A DNA stretch of 64,000 nt from positions 868,001 to 932,000 of the forward strand of contig NC_015682.1 of the NCBI RefSeq assembly GCF_000215975.1. Direction: 5' to 3'. Both the position numbers and the translations under genes were made by a program. Shown here piece after piece: positions 43,803 to 52,899 of the stretch; within the stretch, counting starts at the first letter, position 1, and the number at the start of each line of letters is the position of its first letter. Origin of the DNA: Thermodesulfobacterium geofontis OPF15. GTDB lineage: Bacteria > Desulfobacterota > Thermodesulfobacteria > Thermodesulfobacteriales > Thermodesulfobacteriaceae. Below the pieces are notes generated by a model that saw nothing but the letters and a program-made list of their open reading frames with translations, ran no database searches and had not been told where the DNA came from.

Positions 43803-44645
43803 TTAATAATCATTAGGTACACAACTATTGCCTTGTTTTAGGATTCGGATTTTACAGTTTTTATTAGCATCATAAGAAAGTAGATTAGAATAAGTAAAAT
43901 TTCCACAAAGATTATTACAATTGTTACCAATGTAAGTTTCCAAATAATCAATTTGATTAAGAACAACAAGATTTCCAGAAGAACAAGTTCCTCCGCTTTT
44001 CCTATAAGAGTTGATATTATTGTCTAAATAAACTTCTAAAGATGTGCAAAGAGATGGGGAAGAGGTTGCATAACTACATCTTTGCTGTTGAAGCTCAAAA
44101 AGGGAAACATACTCTACTATATCATCATATTCTTCAGGTCTTGTAAAATCATAAGGAAAATCATCTACATTATTTTGTCCTTGAGGATAAATAGCTGTAT
44201 TTGTTTGAATATTAAAATTAAGCCCTCCGCTTATAATTATAAAAGTAATATTATTTTTGGGTTGTCCCTTATCAGTTATAGAAAGAGAGGTTGAATTTAA
44301 ACTGCAAAGATCAGTAGAGTTATTAGTTAATTCAGAGGAAACTATATAAAGGAGAGCCTTTCCTTGAGCATCAAAACCATTAACCCCTACTTGATTAAAA
44401 GAAGGATCGGGAGAGGAAGGATTATAATTATCAATAGGTCTTGCAGGAGGTAAGTATCCAAATCTTATTCCATAACCCTTAAAGGCTTCAACTGCTCTTT
44501 TTACTGCTTCCTTACTTTCAGTATATTTTGTTCTTTTGGTAAGAGTTCCTATTAAAGTTGCACCAAGCCCAATAAGAAGTCCAATAACTACAAGAATAAT
44601 AGCAAACTCAACAAGAGTAAAAGCAAAATTTTTAGAAGTCTTCAC
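43803..44645 (-). CDS. Prepilin-type protein (second of pair)
   Basis: 280 residues with a class III signal: KTSKNFA then FTLVEFAIILVVIGLLIGLGATLIG. The residue before cleavage is Ala rather than the usual Gly, and Glu at +5 is kept. The globular part carries many cysteines (about a dozen), suggesting several disulfides in the assembled fibre. It is 2 bp downstream of the other prepilin and converges on the assembly operon. Likely a minor pilin or pseudopilin. Confidence 0.78.
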   Translation of the reverse strand: MKTSKNFAFTLVEFAIILVVIGLLIGLGATLIGTLTKRTKYTESKEAVKRAVEAFKGYGIRFGYLPPARPIDNYNPSSPDPSFNQVGVNGFDAQGKALLYIVSSELTNNSTDLCSLNSTSLSITDKGQPKNNITFIIISGGLNFNIQTNTAIYPQGQNNVDDFPYDFTRPEEYDDIVEYVSLFELQQQRCSYATSSPSLCTSLEVYLDNNINSYRKSGGTCSSGNLVVLNQIDYLETYIGNNCNNLCGNFTYSNLLSYDANKNCKIRILKQGNSCVPNDY

Positions 44646-44647
44646 TT

Positions 44648-45220
44648 TTATAATCTAATATATAAATCATAAATAGTATTAGGATTAGCTCTGTAGTCTC
44701 CACTACCTCTTATAGAACCGGTATTATAAACACCATCATCATATTGCTGATCAATTGATAAACATACATCACCGGGAACATTATCAAAACCAATCCAATG
44801 GGTAGTTAATCCTTGAACTGTTGCATATCCTACTCCTACAGTTCCTCCATAAGGATTTCTTGGCGCTGTATTATCAAGACTTCCTGTGATGATGTTAGCA
44901 AGTTTTAAATGATGCCAAAGATAACAAGTTTCACCTCCACCAGTTGTTGGACAATTAAAAGTAAAACCTCCAATTAATCCATCTCCATTACCTGGGGTAG
45001 TTGACCAACGAGTATTTGCAGTAGGATCATCTCCTGGGAAGGCTCCATATCTATCATAATAGGTATAAATTGCTGCTAAAACTTCTCTATATTGGTTATA
45101 AAGACGCTTCATCTTAGCATTATTAATTAATTCCTGCCCTTTTAAAATAGCTCCTAAAATTAAACCAATAATTACTAAAACAATTGCTAATTCAACTAAA
45201 GTAAATCCTTTCCTTTTCAT
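44648..45220 (-). CDS. Prepilin-type protein (first of pair)
   Basis: 190 residues with a canonical class III signal MKRKG then FTLVELAIVLVIIGLILGAILKGQELI, to be cut by the prepilin peptidase. The globular domain has YDRYGAFPGDDPTANTRW, like pilins of the MSHA/GspG-like type, and four cysteines. Preceded by TGGAGGTAGGG. Probably the major pilin for the system encoded at 35-44 kb. Confidence 0.83.
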   Translation of the reverse strand: MKRKGFTLVELAIVLVIIGLILGAILKGQELINNAKMKRLYNQYREVLAAIYTYYDRYGAFPGDDPTANTRWSTTPGNGDGLIGGFTFNCPTTGGGETCYLWHHLKLANIITGSLDNTAPRNPYGGTVGVGYATVQGLTTHWIGFDNVPGDVCLSIDQQYDDGVYNTGSIRGSGDYRANPNTIYDLYIRL

Positions 45221-45240
45221 AACCCTACCTCCATTTTTAG

Positions 45241-46656
45241 TTATTTTATTATTTTATGTTCGGTTTTTAAAATATATTCTTTAATTTTTTCTAATTCCTC
45301 AAAATAGGCACTTGACATAAATATAAAAAGGGTTTTTTTAAAAATTTTATCAAACTTTAAATTATTTTCAAGAAAATAAGCCTTTTTTCCTAAATTTTTT
45401 AAAGCCTTTAATAAAAAATCTATATCAAGCCTTTCCTCTTCTGGAATTTTTTCCAAATTTGGAGGAATCTTTAAATAGATCTCATCTGCAAGACTTAAAC
45501 TTTTTACATAATCTTCTTGAAAAACTTTTCTCTTACTGGAATTGGTTCTTGGTTCAAAAATAACTATTGTTTTTTGAGGCTTAATAGCTTTTTTAAGTTC
45601 TTCTAAGGTAACTCTTACCTCGGTTGGATGATGAGCAAAATCATCAATTATCACTAAGTTTTTGTCTGTATATAAAATTTCCTGTCTTCTTTTAACTCCT
45701 GGAAAGGTTTTAAAAGCCTCTCTCCAATTAATATTTAATAAATTTAAACCATAAAGTAAAGAAAGTACACATAAAGCATTAAGGGCATTATGCTCTCCTG
45801 GGAGAGAAAGATAAAATTTTAAATTCTTTTCAAAAGGAGTATTTACAACAATAGAATTCAAAAAAGATTTATTTTTAAATTGGGTTTCACTTTTTAATAA
45901 AACAAAATCAGCTTTAAGGTTCTTACCATAAGAGATTATCTTAGCTTTAGAAGAGGTGGTTTTTATAATTTTTGCTAAATTTTTATCCTCAAAATTATAA
46001 ACTATGACTCCTTCTTCTGAGACAAGACTTATTAGTTTTTTAAAAACCTCTTTAAGACTTTCAATATCCGGATAGACATCAGCATGATCATATTCTAAAT
46101 TTGTCAATATAATTGAGAAAGGTTTATAATACAAAAACTTAGGCTCCTTATCGAAAAAGGAAGCAGGATATTCATCTCCTTCAACCACAGCAAAAGAACC
46201 ATCTCCCTTTCTAAAATTAAGTTCAGTATGTCTTAAAACACCTCCTACAAGATAGGTAGGGTCTAATCCAAGGTATTCAAGGGTGTAACTTAAAAGAGCT
46301 GTAACAGTTGTTTTTCCGTGAGTTCCTGCACAAACTAAAACTTTTTTATCTTTAAAGATGAATTGGTTTAAAAAAGAGGGAAAGGAGTAAAGAGGGATTC
46401 CTAATTTTTGAGAAGCTAAAACCTCTACATCATCTTTTTTAGCAATATTTCCCACTATAACAGCATCTGGTTTAATTTTTTCAATATTTTGGGGATCGGG
46501 CTCATATATGGGAATAGATAATTTTTTTAGAACTTGAGATGAGGGAGGATAAAGCTTTCCCTTTTCTGACCCAAAAACCTTAAAACCAGATTCCTTTAAA
46601 ATACCTGCAACCCCACACATCCCTATTCCACCAATTCCAATTAAATAAACTTTCAT
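45241..46656 (-). CDS. mpl: UDP-N-acetylmuramate:L-alanyl-gamma-D-glutamyl-meso-DAP ligase
   Basis: Peptidoglycan recycling enzyme that reattaches recovered tripeptide to UDP-MurNAc. 471 residues of the Mur ligase family: IGIGGIGMCGVAGIL, P-loop AGTHGKTTVTALL, and the Mpl-typical stretch VVEGDEYPASFFDKEPKFLYYKPFSIILTNLEYDHADVYPD, which separates it from MurC. DDFAHHPTEVRVTLE and FEPRTNSSKR complete the C-terminal domain. The true murC is at 62 kb. Confidence 0.88.
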   Translation of the reverse strand: MKVYLIGIGGIGMCGVAGILKESGFKVFGSEKGKLYPPSSQVLKKLSIPIYEPDPQNIEKIKPDAVIVGNIAKKDDVEVLASQKLGIPLYSFPSFLNQFIFKDKKVLVCAGTHGKTTVTALLSYTLEYLGLDPTYLVGGVLRHTELNFRKGDGSFAVVEGDEYPASFFDKEPKFLYYKPFSIILTNLEYDHADVYPDIESLKEVFKKLISLVSEEGVIVYNFEDKNLAKIIKTTSSKAKIISYGKNLKADFVLLKSETQFKNKSFLNSIVVNTPFEKNLKFYLSLPGEHNALNALCVLSLLYGLNLLNINWREAFKTFPGVKRRQEILYTDKNLVIIDDFAHHPTEVRVTLEELKKAIKPQKTIVIFEPRTNSSKRKVFQEDYVKSLSLADEIYLKIPPNLEKIPEEERLDIDFLLKALKNLGKKAYFLENNLKFDKIFKKTLFIFMSSAYFEELEKIKEYILKTEHKIIK

Positions 46657-47438
46657 TTTTCCTCCTCCAAGATAACTTCTATTTCTGGATTTAAAAGGAC
46701 TTTAAAAGCAGAACCTTCTCTTATTGCAATTTCAAGAAGTCCTTCACTTCCAAAAAGAGCTATTAATTCCCCTTTTTTAGCATATCCGTAAGATTTAACT
46801 AAAGGCACCTCTTTTTTATTAACCAGAACTTTAAAAGTTCCTTTTACTATATCTTTGTGAAAATTGGTAATAATATTTCCGAAGCTATCCACATACCAAA
46901 TTGAAAGCTTATATCCATTTAAAGTTTTTTCAGGAAGGGGAAAATCTAAGACTTTAAGCTTATCCTTAGGAATAGGTTTTAAAAATTCTTCAAAGGGGGT
47001 CTTATCTAAAATATAGGCTACAGCAGGAGCAAATAAATCTCTTCCGTGAAAAGTTGAGCTATAAGGTGGTTTTAAAACCTTGCTTTCTATTATTTCAAAA
47101 GAGATAAAATCTGGATTTTCTGAATAAATTAAAGAGAATATTCCATTATCTGGACCAACAAAAATAAATTTATCAGTTTTAATTACTAATGCTTTTCTTT
47201 CCGTTCCTACTCCTGGGTCAACTATAGTTAGAAAAATTGTTCCTTTAGGAAAGTATTTATAAGAAAAATAAAGACTAAGTGCTCCCTTCCTTACATCTTG
47301 AGGAGGTATTTTATGGGTTATATCAATAAAATTTACATTTAAAGGCTTTTTTAGTTCTTTTAAAATTCTTCCTTTAATTACACCAACATAATGGTCTTTT
47401 ATTCCAAAATCAGTAAGTAATGCAACTATCTTAAACAT
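46653..47438 (-). CDS. SAM hydroxide adenosyltransferase (DUF62)
   Basis: 261 residues. Family motifs: LLTDFGIKDHYVGVIKG, IDITHKIPPQDVRKGALSL, TIFLTIVDPGVGTERKALVI, and GPDNGIFSLI, with YVDSFGNIITNF at the start of the C-terminal domain. The family splits S-adenosylmethionine with hydroxide to adenosine and methionine. It overlaps mpl by 4 bp and the PP-loop gene by 8 bp. Confidence 0.9.
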   Translation of the reverse strand: MFKIVALLTDFGIKDHYVGVIKGRILKELKKPLNVNFIDITHKIPPQDVRKGALSLYFSYKYFPKGTIFLTIVDPGVGTERKALVIKTDKFIFVGPDNGIFSLIYSENPDFISFEIIESKVLKPPYSSTFHGRDLFAPAVAYILDKTPFEEFLKPIPKDKLKVLDFPLPEKTLNGYKLSIWYVDSFGNIITNFHKDIVKGTFKVLVNKKEVPLVKSYGYAKKGELIALFGSEGLLEIAIREGSAFKVLLNPEIEVILEEEK

Positions 47439-48366
47439 TTTGGGATATAAGAAAAACTTCTTCTCCTTTTGAAATTTTATTTTTTGCTTTTTTAGAATAT
47501 TTTATAAGTAAATCCTTAATAAAGTTTTGTGGTGGATCTCCTTCTATCACTACAGCTGTAGGTGCAGGAACATTTAAAGTATAGGTTTTATATTTGTTTT
47601 CAACTATCCTTTTTATTTTTTCGTTTTCTTCTTTATTTCTTCCAAGAACTATCCAAAGTTCCTCTTCTAAGAAATGCCTTCCTAATACTAAAAGTTGGCA
47701 AGTTTTGTAATTAAGAGGTCTTTTTTCTTTTATAATTTTTAAAACCCTTTCTCCAATTTGTGGATCTGTAAGTAAGCATCCGCCTGCTGGGGTAGGGATT
47801 TCTTTTAGATTAAATTTTTTTGCCAATTCTAATTGAAAAGCCCTTTTTCTACCAGAAATACTATAAAGTTTTTCCCTATTTACAAGTCCTTTTTTTTCTA
47901 CTTCTGTTATAGAAAGAAGTTTAGCTGAAAGGGGTCTTAATAAAATCCCTTTAACTCCAGCTTTTTCTTCTATTAATTCTAAAGTATTTTTGTTTTGGCT
48001 CATAGGTCTTTGTCCTAAAACTTCTCCTGTAGCAATAAAATCTGCCTTATATTTTTCCATTAGCTCTTTGGCTTTTTTTAACATAAAAATTTTACAATCT
48101 ATACAGGGATTAGCATAATCTCCATATCCATATTCAGGTTTTTTAAGAATTTCTATATATTCTTCGGTTATATCTATTATAAGTCCCTCATCAAAATTAA
48201 GAGTCTTTATTTTTTCATAAAAAGGAGAAGGATTTTCTTTATATTTCCATCCAAAAAAGGGAGTAATAAATTTTATAGCTATTATTTTTATGCCTTGTTC
48301 TTTAAGTATTAATCCTGCTAAATGACTATCAAGTCCTTCTGAGAAAAGAAGAAGGGCTGTAAGCAT
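47431..48366 (-). CDS. PP-loop (MnmA/ThiI-like) protein
   Basis: 311 residues. The nucleotide loop is SEGLDSHLAG; the usual SGGxDS has Glu in the second place. PCIDCKIFMLKKAKELM and FIATGEVLGQRPMSQ resemble MnmA and ThiI family thiolation enzymes, and PAGGCLLTDP is a conserved family segment. The C-terminal part (VVIEGDPPQNFIKDLLIKY) looks like an RNA- or protein-binding add-on. It is probably a tRNA or sulfur-carrier modifying enzyme; the exact reaction is unknown. Confidence 0.65.
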   Translation of the reverse strand: MLTALLLFSEGLDSHLAGLILKEQGIKIIAIKFITPFFGWKYKENPSPFYEKIKTLNFDEGLIIDITEEYIEILKKPEYGYGDYANPCIDCKIFMLKKAKELMEKYKADFIATGEVLGQRPMSQNKNTLELIEEKAGVKGILLRPLSAKLLSITEVEKKGLVNREKLYSISGRKRAFQLELAKKFNLKEIPTPAGGCLLTDPQIGERVLKIIKEKRPLNYKTCQLLVLGRHFLEEELWIVLGRNKEENEKIKRIVENKYKTYTLNVPAPTAVVIEGDPPQNFIKDLLIKYSKKAKNKISKGEEVFLISQNV

Positions 48367-48372
48367 TTTAAG

Positions 48373-50013
48373 TTAGACTTGAGCTTCTAAGAAGCTTTTT
48401 GCTAATTCTAAATTTTGGGGATCGCCAAGCATCCTTGCAATTTCTTTCAATCTTTCTTCTCCTTCTACTTTTTTAATCTTGGTTTTAGTTTCTTTTTCTT
48501 TTATTTCCTTTTCTACTACATAATGAATATCAGCTAAAACAGCAATTTGAGGAAGATGGGTGACACATAAAACTTGGTAATTTTGAGAAAGATCTTTTAA
48601 TTTCTGAGCAATTTTTTTAGCAGTAGTACCCCCAATTCCAACATCCACTTCATCAAATATTAAACTACCTGCCTCAGTTTTTTCTTTTAAAATGGATTTA
48701 CAAGCAAGAAAAATACGAGAAAGTTCTCCTCCTGAAGCAACTTTTTCAAGGGGCTTTAAAGGAACCCCAGGATTAGAGGAAAATAGAAATTTTACCTCAT
48801 CAAGCCCTAAGGGACCGAGATTTTCAATTTTAGGTTCTCTAAGTATTAGCTCTATTTTAAAGTCAGCTTTTTCCATTCCCAAATCTTTTAATTCTTTTTT
48901 TAAAAGGCTCTGGAGTTTAGGGATTCCCTTTAATCTTTCTTCACTTAATTTTAAAGCAGACTCTATCAATTTCTTTTTTAGTGTTTCTTCTTCCTTTAAT
49001 AAATTTTCATAATTTTCCTCTCCTACTTCCAAAAGGCTTATTTCCTCTTTTAATTCTTCTAAAAGTTTTATCAGTCCTTGGGTATCTCTTTTATATTTTC
49101 TTTTGAGTTTTTCGTATTTAGAAAGCCTTTCTTCTATTTCATTTAATGCTGTATCATCTTCAGGAAGATGGCTTGAGTAATCAATTAGATCTCTTGCTAT
49201 TTCTTTTAGCTCATAATACATAGAAAAAACTTTAGAATAGTGATCTTTAAATTTATGCTCAATTTTGCTTAAGCTTTCAAAAGAAGAAACGATCTGATAA
49301 AAGTTTTTTTCAATTTCTTCAAGGTTTGAAAGAAGAAATTGGGTTTTTTCTTTTAAAAGGGAAAGATTTTTTAATTTTTCTCTTTCTTTTTGAAGATTTT
49401 CTTCCTCTTCCGGATTAGGTTTTAGTTCTTCAATTTCTCTAATTTGGAAAAGCAAAAAATCTTTTCTTAGCTGAGAGGAAGCTATTTTTTCTTCTATTTC
49501 TTTTATTTGCGATACCAAGCTTTTGTATTTATAATAAAGTTCTTGATATTCTTTTAAATAAGGGATAAGTTCTAAAAAGTGATCTAAAAATTCAAGTTGT
49601 TTTTCTGAAGATAAAAGAGTATAAAATTCGTGTTGGCTTGTAAGTAAGATTAAATCTTTTGTGAGTTTAGAAAGTTCAGTAAGGGTTACTGGGGAACCAT
49701 TTATATAAATTTTTTGTCTATTAGGGGAAAAAATTCTTCTAACATGTATTTCTTCCTGAGGGGTATATCCTGCTTCTTGTAATTTTTGAGAAAGTTTTTC
49801 TCCTCCCCAAATAATAGCCTCGATCTCTCCTTCTTTAGCTCCGGGTCTTATATAATTAGCGCCTCCTTTTTCTCCCAAAAGGAGTTTCACAGCTTTTATA
49901 AGAAGAGATTTTCCTGCTCCTGTTTCTCCAGTAAAGACAACAAATCCTTTATCTAAATCTAAATGAATATTTTCTATAAGTACAAGATTACTAATTTTTA
50001 ATTCTAAAATCAC
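48373..50013 (-). CDS. recN: DNA repair protein RecN
   Basis: SMC-like ATPase for double-strand break repair, 546 residues. Walker A is FTGETGAGKSLLI, with QHEFYTLLSSEKQLEFLD after it. A central coiled coil spans about residues 150-370. The ABC signature LKPLEKVASGGELSRIFLA, Walker B SLIFDEVDVGIGG and TAKKIAQKL follow. It heads the leftward series recN, PP-loop, DUF62, mpl and two prepilins. Confidence 0.96.
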   Translation of the reverse strand: MILELKISNLVLIENIHLDLDKGFVVFTGETGAGKSLLIKAVKLLLGEKGGANYIRPGAKEGEIEAIIWGGEKLSQKLQEAGYTPQEEIHVRRIFSPNRQKIYINGSPVTLTELSKLTKDLILLTSQHEFYTLLSSEKQLEFLDHFLELIPYLKEYQELYYKYKSLVSQIKEIEEKIASSQLRKDFLLFQIREIEELKPNPEEEENLQKEREKLKNLSLLKEKTQFLLSNLEEIEKNFYQIVSSFESLSKIEHKFKDHYSKVFSMYYELKEIARDLIDYSSHLPEDDTALNEIEERLSKYEKLKRKYKRDTQGLIKLLEELKEEISLLEVGEENYENLLKEEETLKKKLIESALKLSEERLKGIPKLQSLLKKELKDLGMEKADFKIELILREPKIENLGPLGLDEVKFLFSSNPGVPLKPLEKVASGGELSRIFLACKSILKEKTEAGSLIFDEVDVGIGGTTAKKIAQKLKDLSQNYQVLCVTHLPQIAVLADIHYVVEKEIKEKETKTKIKKVEGEERLKEIARMLGDPQNLELAKSFLEAQV

Positions 50014-50065
50014 AAACTTATTTTAAAAACATTTTAAAAATTTTTCAAACCTTTTTACCTTTTCG

Positions 50066-50096
50066 CACTTACGAAGTGAGATAAGGTAAAGTAATT
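50066..50096. repeat. 31-bp direct repeat, left copy, flanking the mod genes
   Basis: Shares 29 of 31 bases with the copy at 52900-52930. The core CACTTACGAAGTG is a small hairpin; TTTACC to the left and GGTAAA to the right extend an imperfect inverted repeat. It lies 2 bp beyond the modC stop. Confidence 0.75.
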
Positions 50097-50097
50097 T

Positions 50098-50772
50098 TCA
50101 AAGTATTTTACCTTTCATAAACTCAAGGGCTTCAGATGCTGAAGCAAGATGAATAAGCTCTCCATCAGTCACAACCGCAAATCTTTCCCCTATTAACTCA
50201 GCTTCATAAACATCATGTGTAACATACAACACCGGTATATTTATACTTTTTATTACTTTATAAAATTCAGGCAAAAGCTTTTTTTTGGTGGGAGCATCAA
50301 ATTCTTTTAAAGGCTCATCCATAAGCAAAACCGATGGCTCAGACACTAAAGCTCGTGCTAACGAGACCCTGCTTTTATATCCACCACTAAGTTGTTGTGG
50401 CTTAAACTGTAAATAGTCTTTTAACCCCAACATTTTAATTATTTTTTCCGCTGTTTTCTCACAACCCCGCCGATTTTTCAGCGAATACATGATATTGTCT
50501 TTTACCGAAAGATGATTAAAAAGGGCAGGAGATTGTGGAACATACCCAACCTTCCTACACTCAGGAGGTAGCATAGTTACATCCTGACCATCAATAATTA
50601 TTTTACCTTCATCCGGTTTTATTATCCCAGAAATGATCTTAAGCAATGTAGATTTCCCGCTTCCATTTAATCCTAAAATAACCATTATTTCAGATTTTTT
50701 TACTTCTAATGTTACGTTTTTCAAAACTTTACGATTTACAAAACTTTTACTTATATTTTTAACCTCAAGCAT
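50098..50772 (-). CDS. modC: Molybdate/tungstate ABC transporter ATP-binding protein
   Basis: 224 residues. Walker A GLNGSGKST, Q-loop VGYVPQSPALFNHLSV, signature LSGGYKSRVSLARAL, Walker B PSVLLMDEPL and the His switch LYVTHDVYEAE are all present. There is no C-terminal TOBE/mop domain, so it resembles the shorter TupC/WtpC forms more than E. coli ModC. It overlaps the permease gene by 8 bp. Composition is noticeably less AT-rich than that of surrounding genes. Confidence 0.85.
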   Translation of the reverse strand: MLEVKNISKSFVNRKVLKNVTLEVKKSEIMVILGLNGSGKSTLLKIISGIIKPDEGKIIIDGQDVTMLPPECRKVGYVPQSPALFNHLSVKDNIMYSLKNRRGCEKTAEKIIKMLGLKDYLQFKPQQLSGGYKSRVSLARALVSEPSVLLMDEPLKEFDAPTKKKLLPEFYKVIKSINIPVLYVTHDVYEAELIGERFAVVTDGELIHLASASEALEFMKGKIL

Positions 50773-51571
50773 TTATTTTTTCCCATTTATTTATTAAATT
50801 TAAAAATCCTACTATTAATAAAGACAATAAAATACAGAATGCACTTGCAGTCACCGCCATATCAATTTCACCCTCTTCAACTTTAGTAAAAACATAAGAT
50901 GCTAAAACCTGAGTATCACCCGGAACATTTCCTCCAAACATAAGCACAGCAGCAAACTCACTTATTGACCTGGCAAAGGCTAATCCGAAACTTGAGAACA
51001 TAACCGTTCCCAAAGAAGGAATCACAATCCGCAAATATACTTTACCAGGGGTGTCTCCCAATGTGCGGGCTACATCAATTACCTCTGGTTCTATTTTGTC
51101 TACACCGGCAGATATAGCTCTTGCTGCTAGAGGGTATGAAACAAAAAACATAGCAAGCACTACAGAAACCTTCGTAAATGCCAATCCTGTATCACTTACA
51201 AAACCTAAGACATTACGTCCAAAAGCTAAAAGCAGAGCAAGTCCAGCAACAGTATGCGGTAAAGCAGCAGGTAAATCATTCATAAAATTGGCAATCTTGT
51301 ATAAAATCCTGTATAAATATGAATCTTTTGCAAAAAGATGATAATATCCAAATCCTATTGCCATTACAAGACATAATCCAGAAGCTATAAATGCAGCCCC
51401 TATAGTATTTTTTACGCTTTGCCAGAATAATACATCATGAAAGGTCTTAAGAATACCTGCACCATTAACATGCCCTAATAATGCAAGAATAGGATAAATT
51501 ACCAATAAAAAAAATAGTGGAATAAATAAAGCGCTAATAATATTGTTTTTCATTTTTTTACAGCTCTCCAA
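50765..51571 (-). CDS. modB: Molybdate/tungstate ABC transporter permease
   Basis: 268 residues, about six transmembrane segments, with the ATPase-contacting EAA-type loop VARTLGDTPGKVYLRIVIPSLG. DLPAALPHTVAGLALLLAFG and ARSISEFAAVLMFGGNVPGDTQVL are typical of the Mod/Wtp permease group. Overlaps modA by 22 bp and modC by 8 bp, so the three are one transcription unit. Whether molybdate or tungstate is carried cannot be settled by eye. Confidence 0.88.
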   Translation of the reverse strand: MESCKKMKNNIISALFIPLFFLLVIYPILALLGHVNGAGILKTFHDVLFWQSVKNTIGAAFIASGLCLVMAIGFGYYHLFAKDSYLYRILYKIANFMNDLPAALPHTVAGLALLLAFGRNVLGFVSDTGLAFTKVSVVLAMFFVSYPLAARAISAGVDKIEPEVIDVARTLGDTPGKVYLRIVIPSLGTVMFSSFGLAFARSISEFAAVLMFGGNVPGDTQVLASYVFTKVEEGEIDMAVTASAFCILLSLLIVGFLNLINKWEKINA

Positions 51572-52350
51572 CCATATTTTTCAAATATGTTGATGTTGTC
51601 ATTGGCTATATTCAAGAATTCCTTGGCAAGTTTTTCATTTCCGCCTTTAATGATAGCTGCGCCAAAAATAATCTCTCCAGTAAATTTTTGGGGTATTTCT
51701 TCAACATATTCCACATTAAATGCTTTGGCTACGCTACTATAAATTAAACCTGCATCAAGTTCATTTTTTTGAAGCATAATAGCAAGCTGATTTACTGTTG
51801 CAGGACGCGCTCTGAGATTTCCCGAAGAAACCAGCTTATCCCAAATATTCATTCTCTTTAAAGCTCTTTCAGAATAAACACCGACTGGTGCTCTGGTATC
51901 AGCTACCCCTACTACTACTCCTGGTTTTATCAAATCTTTTACACTTTTAACTTTGTTTTTACCAGTTTGTGACACTGCCAGCACCAATATATCTTGCACG
52001 AATTTTTGACCTTCAGCCAGTTTTCCGTCTTCTTTGAGCTTTTCTATATAAAGCCAGTCTGCAGAAAAAAATATGTCACAAGGCTGACCCATTTTGATTT
52101 GTGTGTAAAGTCCACCTGAGGGACCATAATTTGGTACTACCTTTGCACCAGTTTTTTTCTCAAAAATGGCGATAATTTCATCCATTGGTTTTTTAAGTCC
52201 TGCTGCTACATAAAGCTTAAGTTTCTGTCCTTTAAAAACTGCACTTTCGCTCTTTGGAGCCCCCTTAAGATCCTTATAAGCATAAACGTATCCAAAATTA
52301 AAAAACATTAGTAACACAAAAATCAAAAGCACCCAAATTTTTCTTTTCAT
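51550..52350 (-). CDS. modA: Molybdate/tungstate-binding periplasmic protein
   Basis: 266 residues with a signal peptide (KIWVLLIFVLLMFFNFGYVYA). The ModA fold is clear: LKLYVAAGLKKPMDEIIAIFEKKTG, VPNYGPSGGLYTQIKMGQPCDIFFSAD, and GVADTRAPVGVYSERAL, with oxyanion-binding Ser and Tyr positions. It follows a ModE-type operator (52364-52387) and a GAGGAGGTG ribosome site. The cofactor users in this window are the AOR and the molybdopterin oxidoreductase. Confidence 0.92.
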   Translation of the reverse strand: MKRKIWVLLIFVLLMFFNFGYVYAYKDLKGAPKSESAVFKGQKLKLYVAAGLKKPMDEIIAIFEKKTGAKVVPNYGPSGGLYTQIKMGQPCDIFFSADWLYIEKLKEDGKLAEGQKFVQDILVLAVSQTGKNKVKSVKDLIKPGVVVGVADTRAPVGVYSERALKRMNIWDKLVSSGNLRARPATVNQLAIMLQKNELDAGLIYSSVAKAFNVEYVEEIPQKFTGEIIFGAAIIKGGNEKLAKEFLNIANDNINIFEKYGWRAVKK

Positions 52351-52363
52351 TTTGACACCTCCT

Positions 52364-52387
52364 CATTATATTTAATTTTATATAACG
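52364..52387 (-). promoter_or_regulatory. ModE-type operator upstream of modA
   Basis: On the minus strand CGTTATAT, eight bases, then ATATAATG: the same 8-8-8 layout as the E. coli modA operator (CGTTATAT, N8, ACATAACG). The arms are complementary at 7 of 8 positions. It lies 14 bp upstream of the modA start codon. Confidence 0.7.
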
Positions 52388-52406
52388 CTGTACCTAAAAA
52401 ATTAAT

Positions 52407-52811
52407 CTAAATTTCAAAATTTTTAATTTGCTCTGAAAGAAATTTCTTAAAATTTTCATGAATTTTCCAGAATTGTTCGATCGCCTTTTCAGCGGTCTCA
52501 GTAATCCTTGTTCCTCCACCCCCTTTGCCTCCAACTTGAGTTTCAACAAGAGGTTTTTTTGCCTGTCTATTCATTGAAGCAATAAGTCTCCATGCCTGTC
52601 TGTATGACATATTTAGAGCTTTGGCTGCCTTTGAAATTGAGCCATACTGCTTGATTTTTTCAAGTAAAGCTATTCTTCCATAACCCAAAAATGTTCCCTC
52701 ACTCCCTTCAATCCATATTTTACCTTTAAGTGTATACTCTCCATGTTTCTCACTATCTACAATGCAAAACTGGTGCGGATCTTTTAATGGTTTCCTTCCT
52801 TTTTTCTTCAT
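52407..52811 (-). CDS. modE: ModE-type regulator, DNA-binding domain only
   Basis: 134 residues from the ATG at 52811. The LysR-like winged helix of ModE is clear: GRIALLEKIKQYGSISKAAKALNMSYRQAWRLIASMNR, then LVETQVGGKGGGGTRITETA. The two C-terminal molybdate-binding (mop/TOBE) domains of E. coli ModE are missing, so metal sensing must involve another protein or the short tail. A longer reading from a TTG at 52859 is unlikely because it would place the promoter inside the gene. It probably represses itself and modABC. Confidence 0.83.
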   Translation of the reverse strand: MKKKGRKPLKDPHQFCIVDSEKHGEYTLKGKIWIEGSEGTFLGYGRIALLEKIKQYGSISKAAKALNMSYRQAWRLIASMNRQAKKPLVETQVGGKGGGGTRITETAEKAIEQFWKIHENFKKFLSEQIKNFEI

Positions 52812-52816
52812 AATAT

Positions 52817-52849
52817 GGCAATATATAACAAAACATAACGATTTGTCAA
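52817..52849 (-). promoter_or_regulatory. modE promoter with overlapping ModE-like site
   Basis: On the minus strand TTGACA (52844-52849) is followed 17-18 bp later by an AT-rich -10 (about 52820-52826). A 24-bp site at 52817-52840 has a good left arm CGTTATGT and a weaker right arm ATATTGCC, so it overlaps the -10 and spacer, consistent with autorepression. Confidence 0.55.
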
Positions 52850-52899
52850 GAACTATCAAGAAAAAGTTTTACCTGAAATTACTAATAAGCAGTTTATCC

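Noticed and set aside
45241-46656. A second murC
   Set aside because: The VVEGDEYPASFFDKEPKF and NNLE/TNLEYDHADVYPD-type segments mark it as Mpl.
50066-50096. Mod-flanking hairpin as an ordinary terminator of modC
   Set aside because: No T run follows it on the modC strand, and the same sequence occurs upstream of modE, where a terminator would have no such use.
52812-52859. Longer ModE from a TTG at 52859
   Set aside because: The extra residues would be encoded by the TTGACA promoter and operator region and do not resemble ModE.
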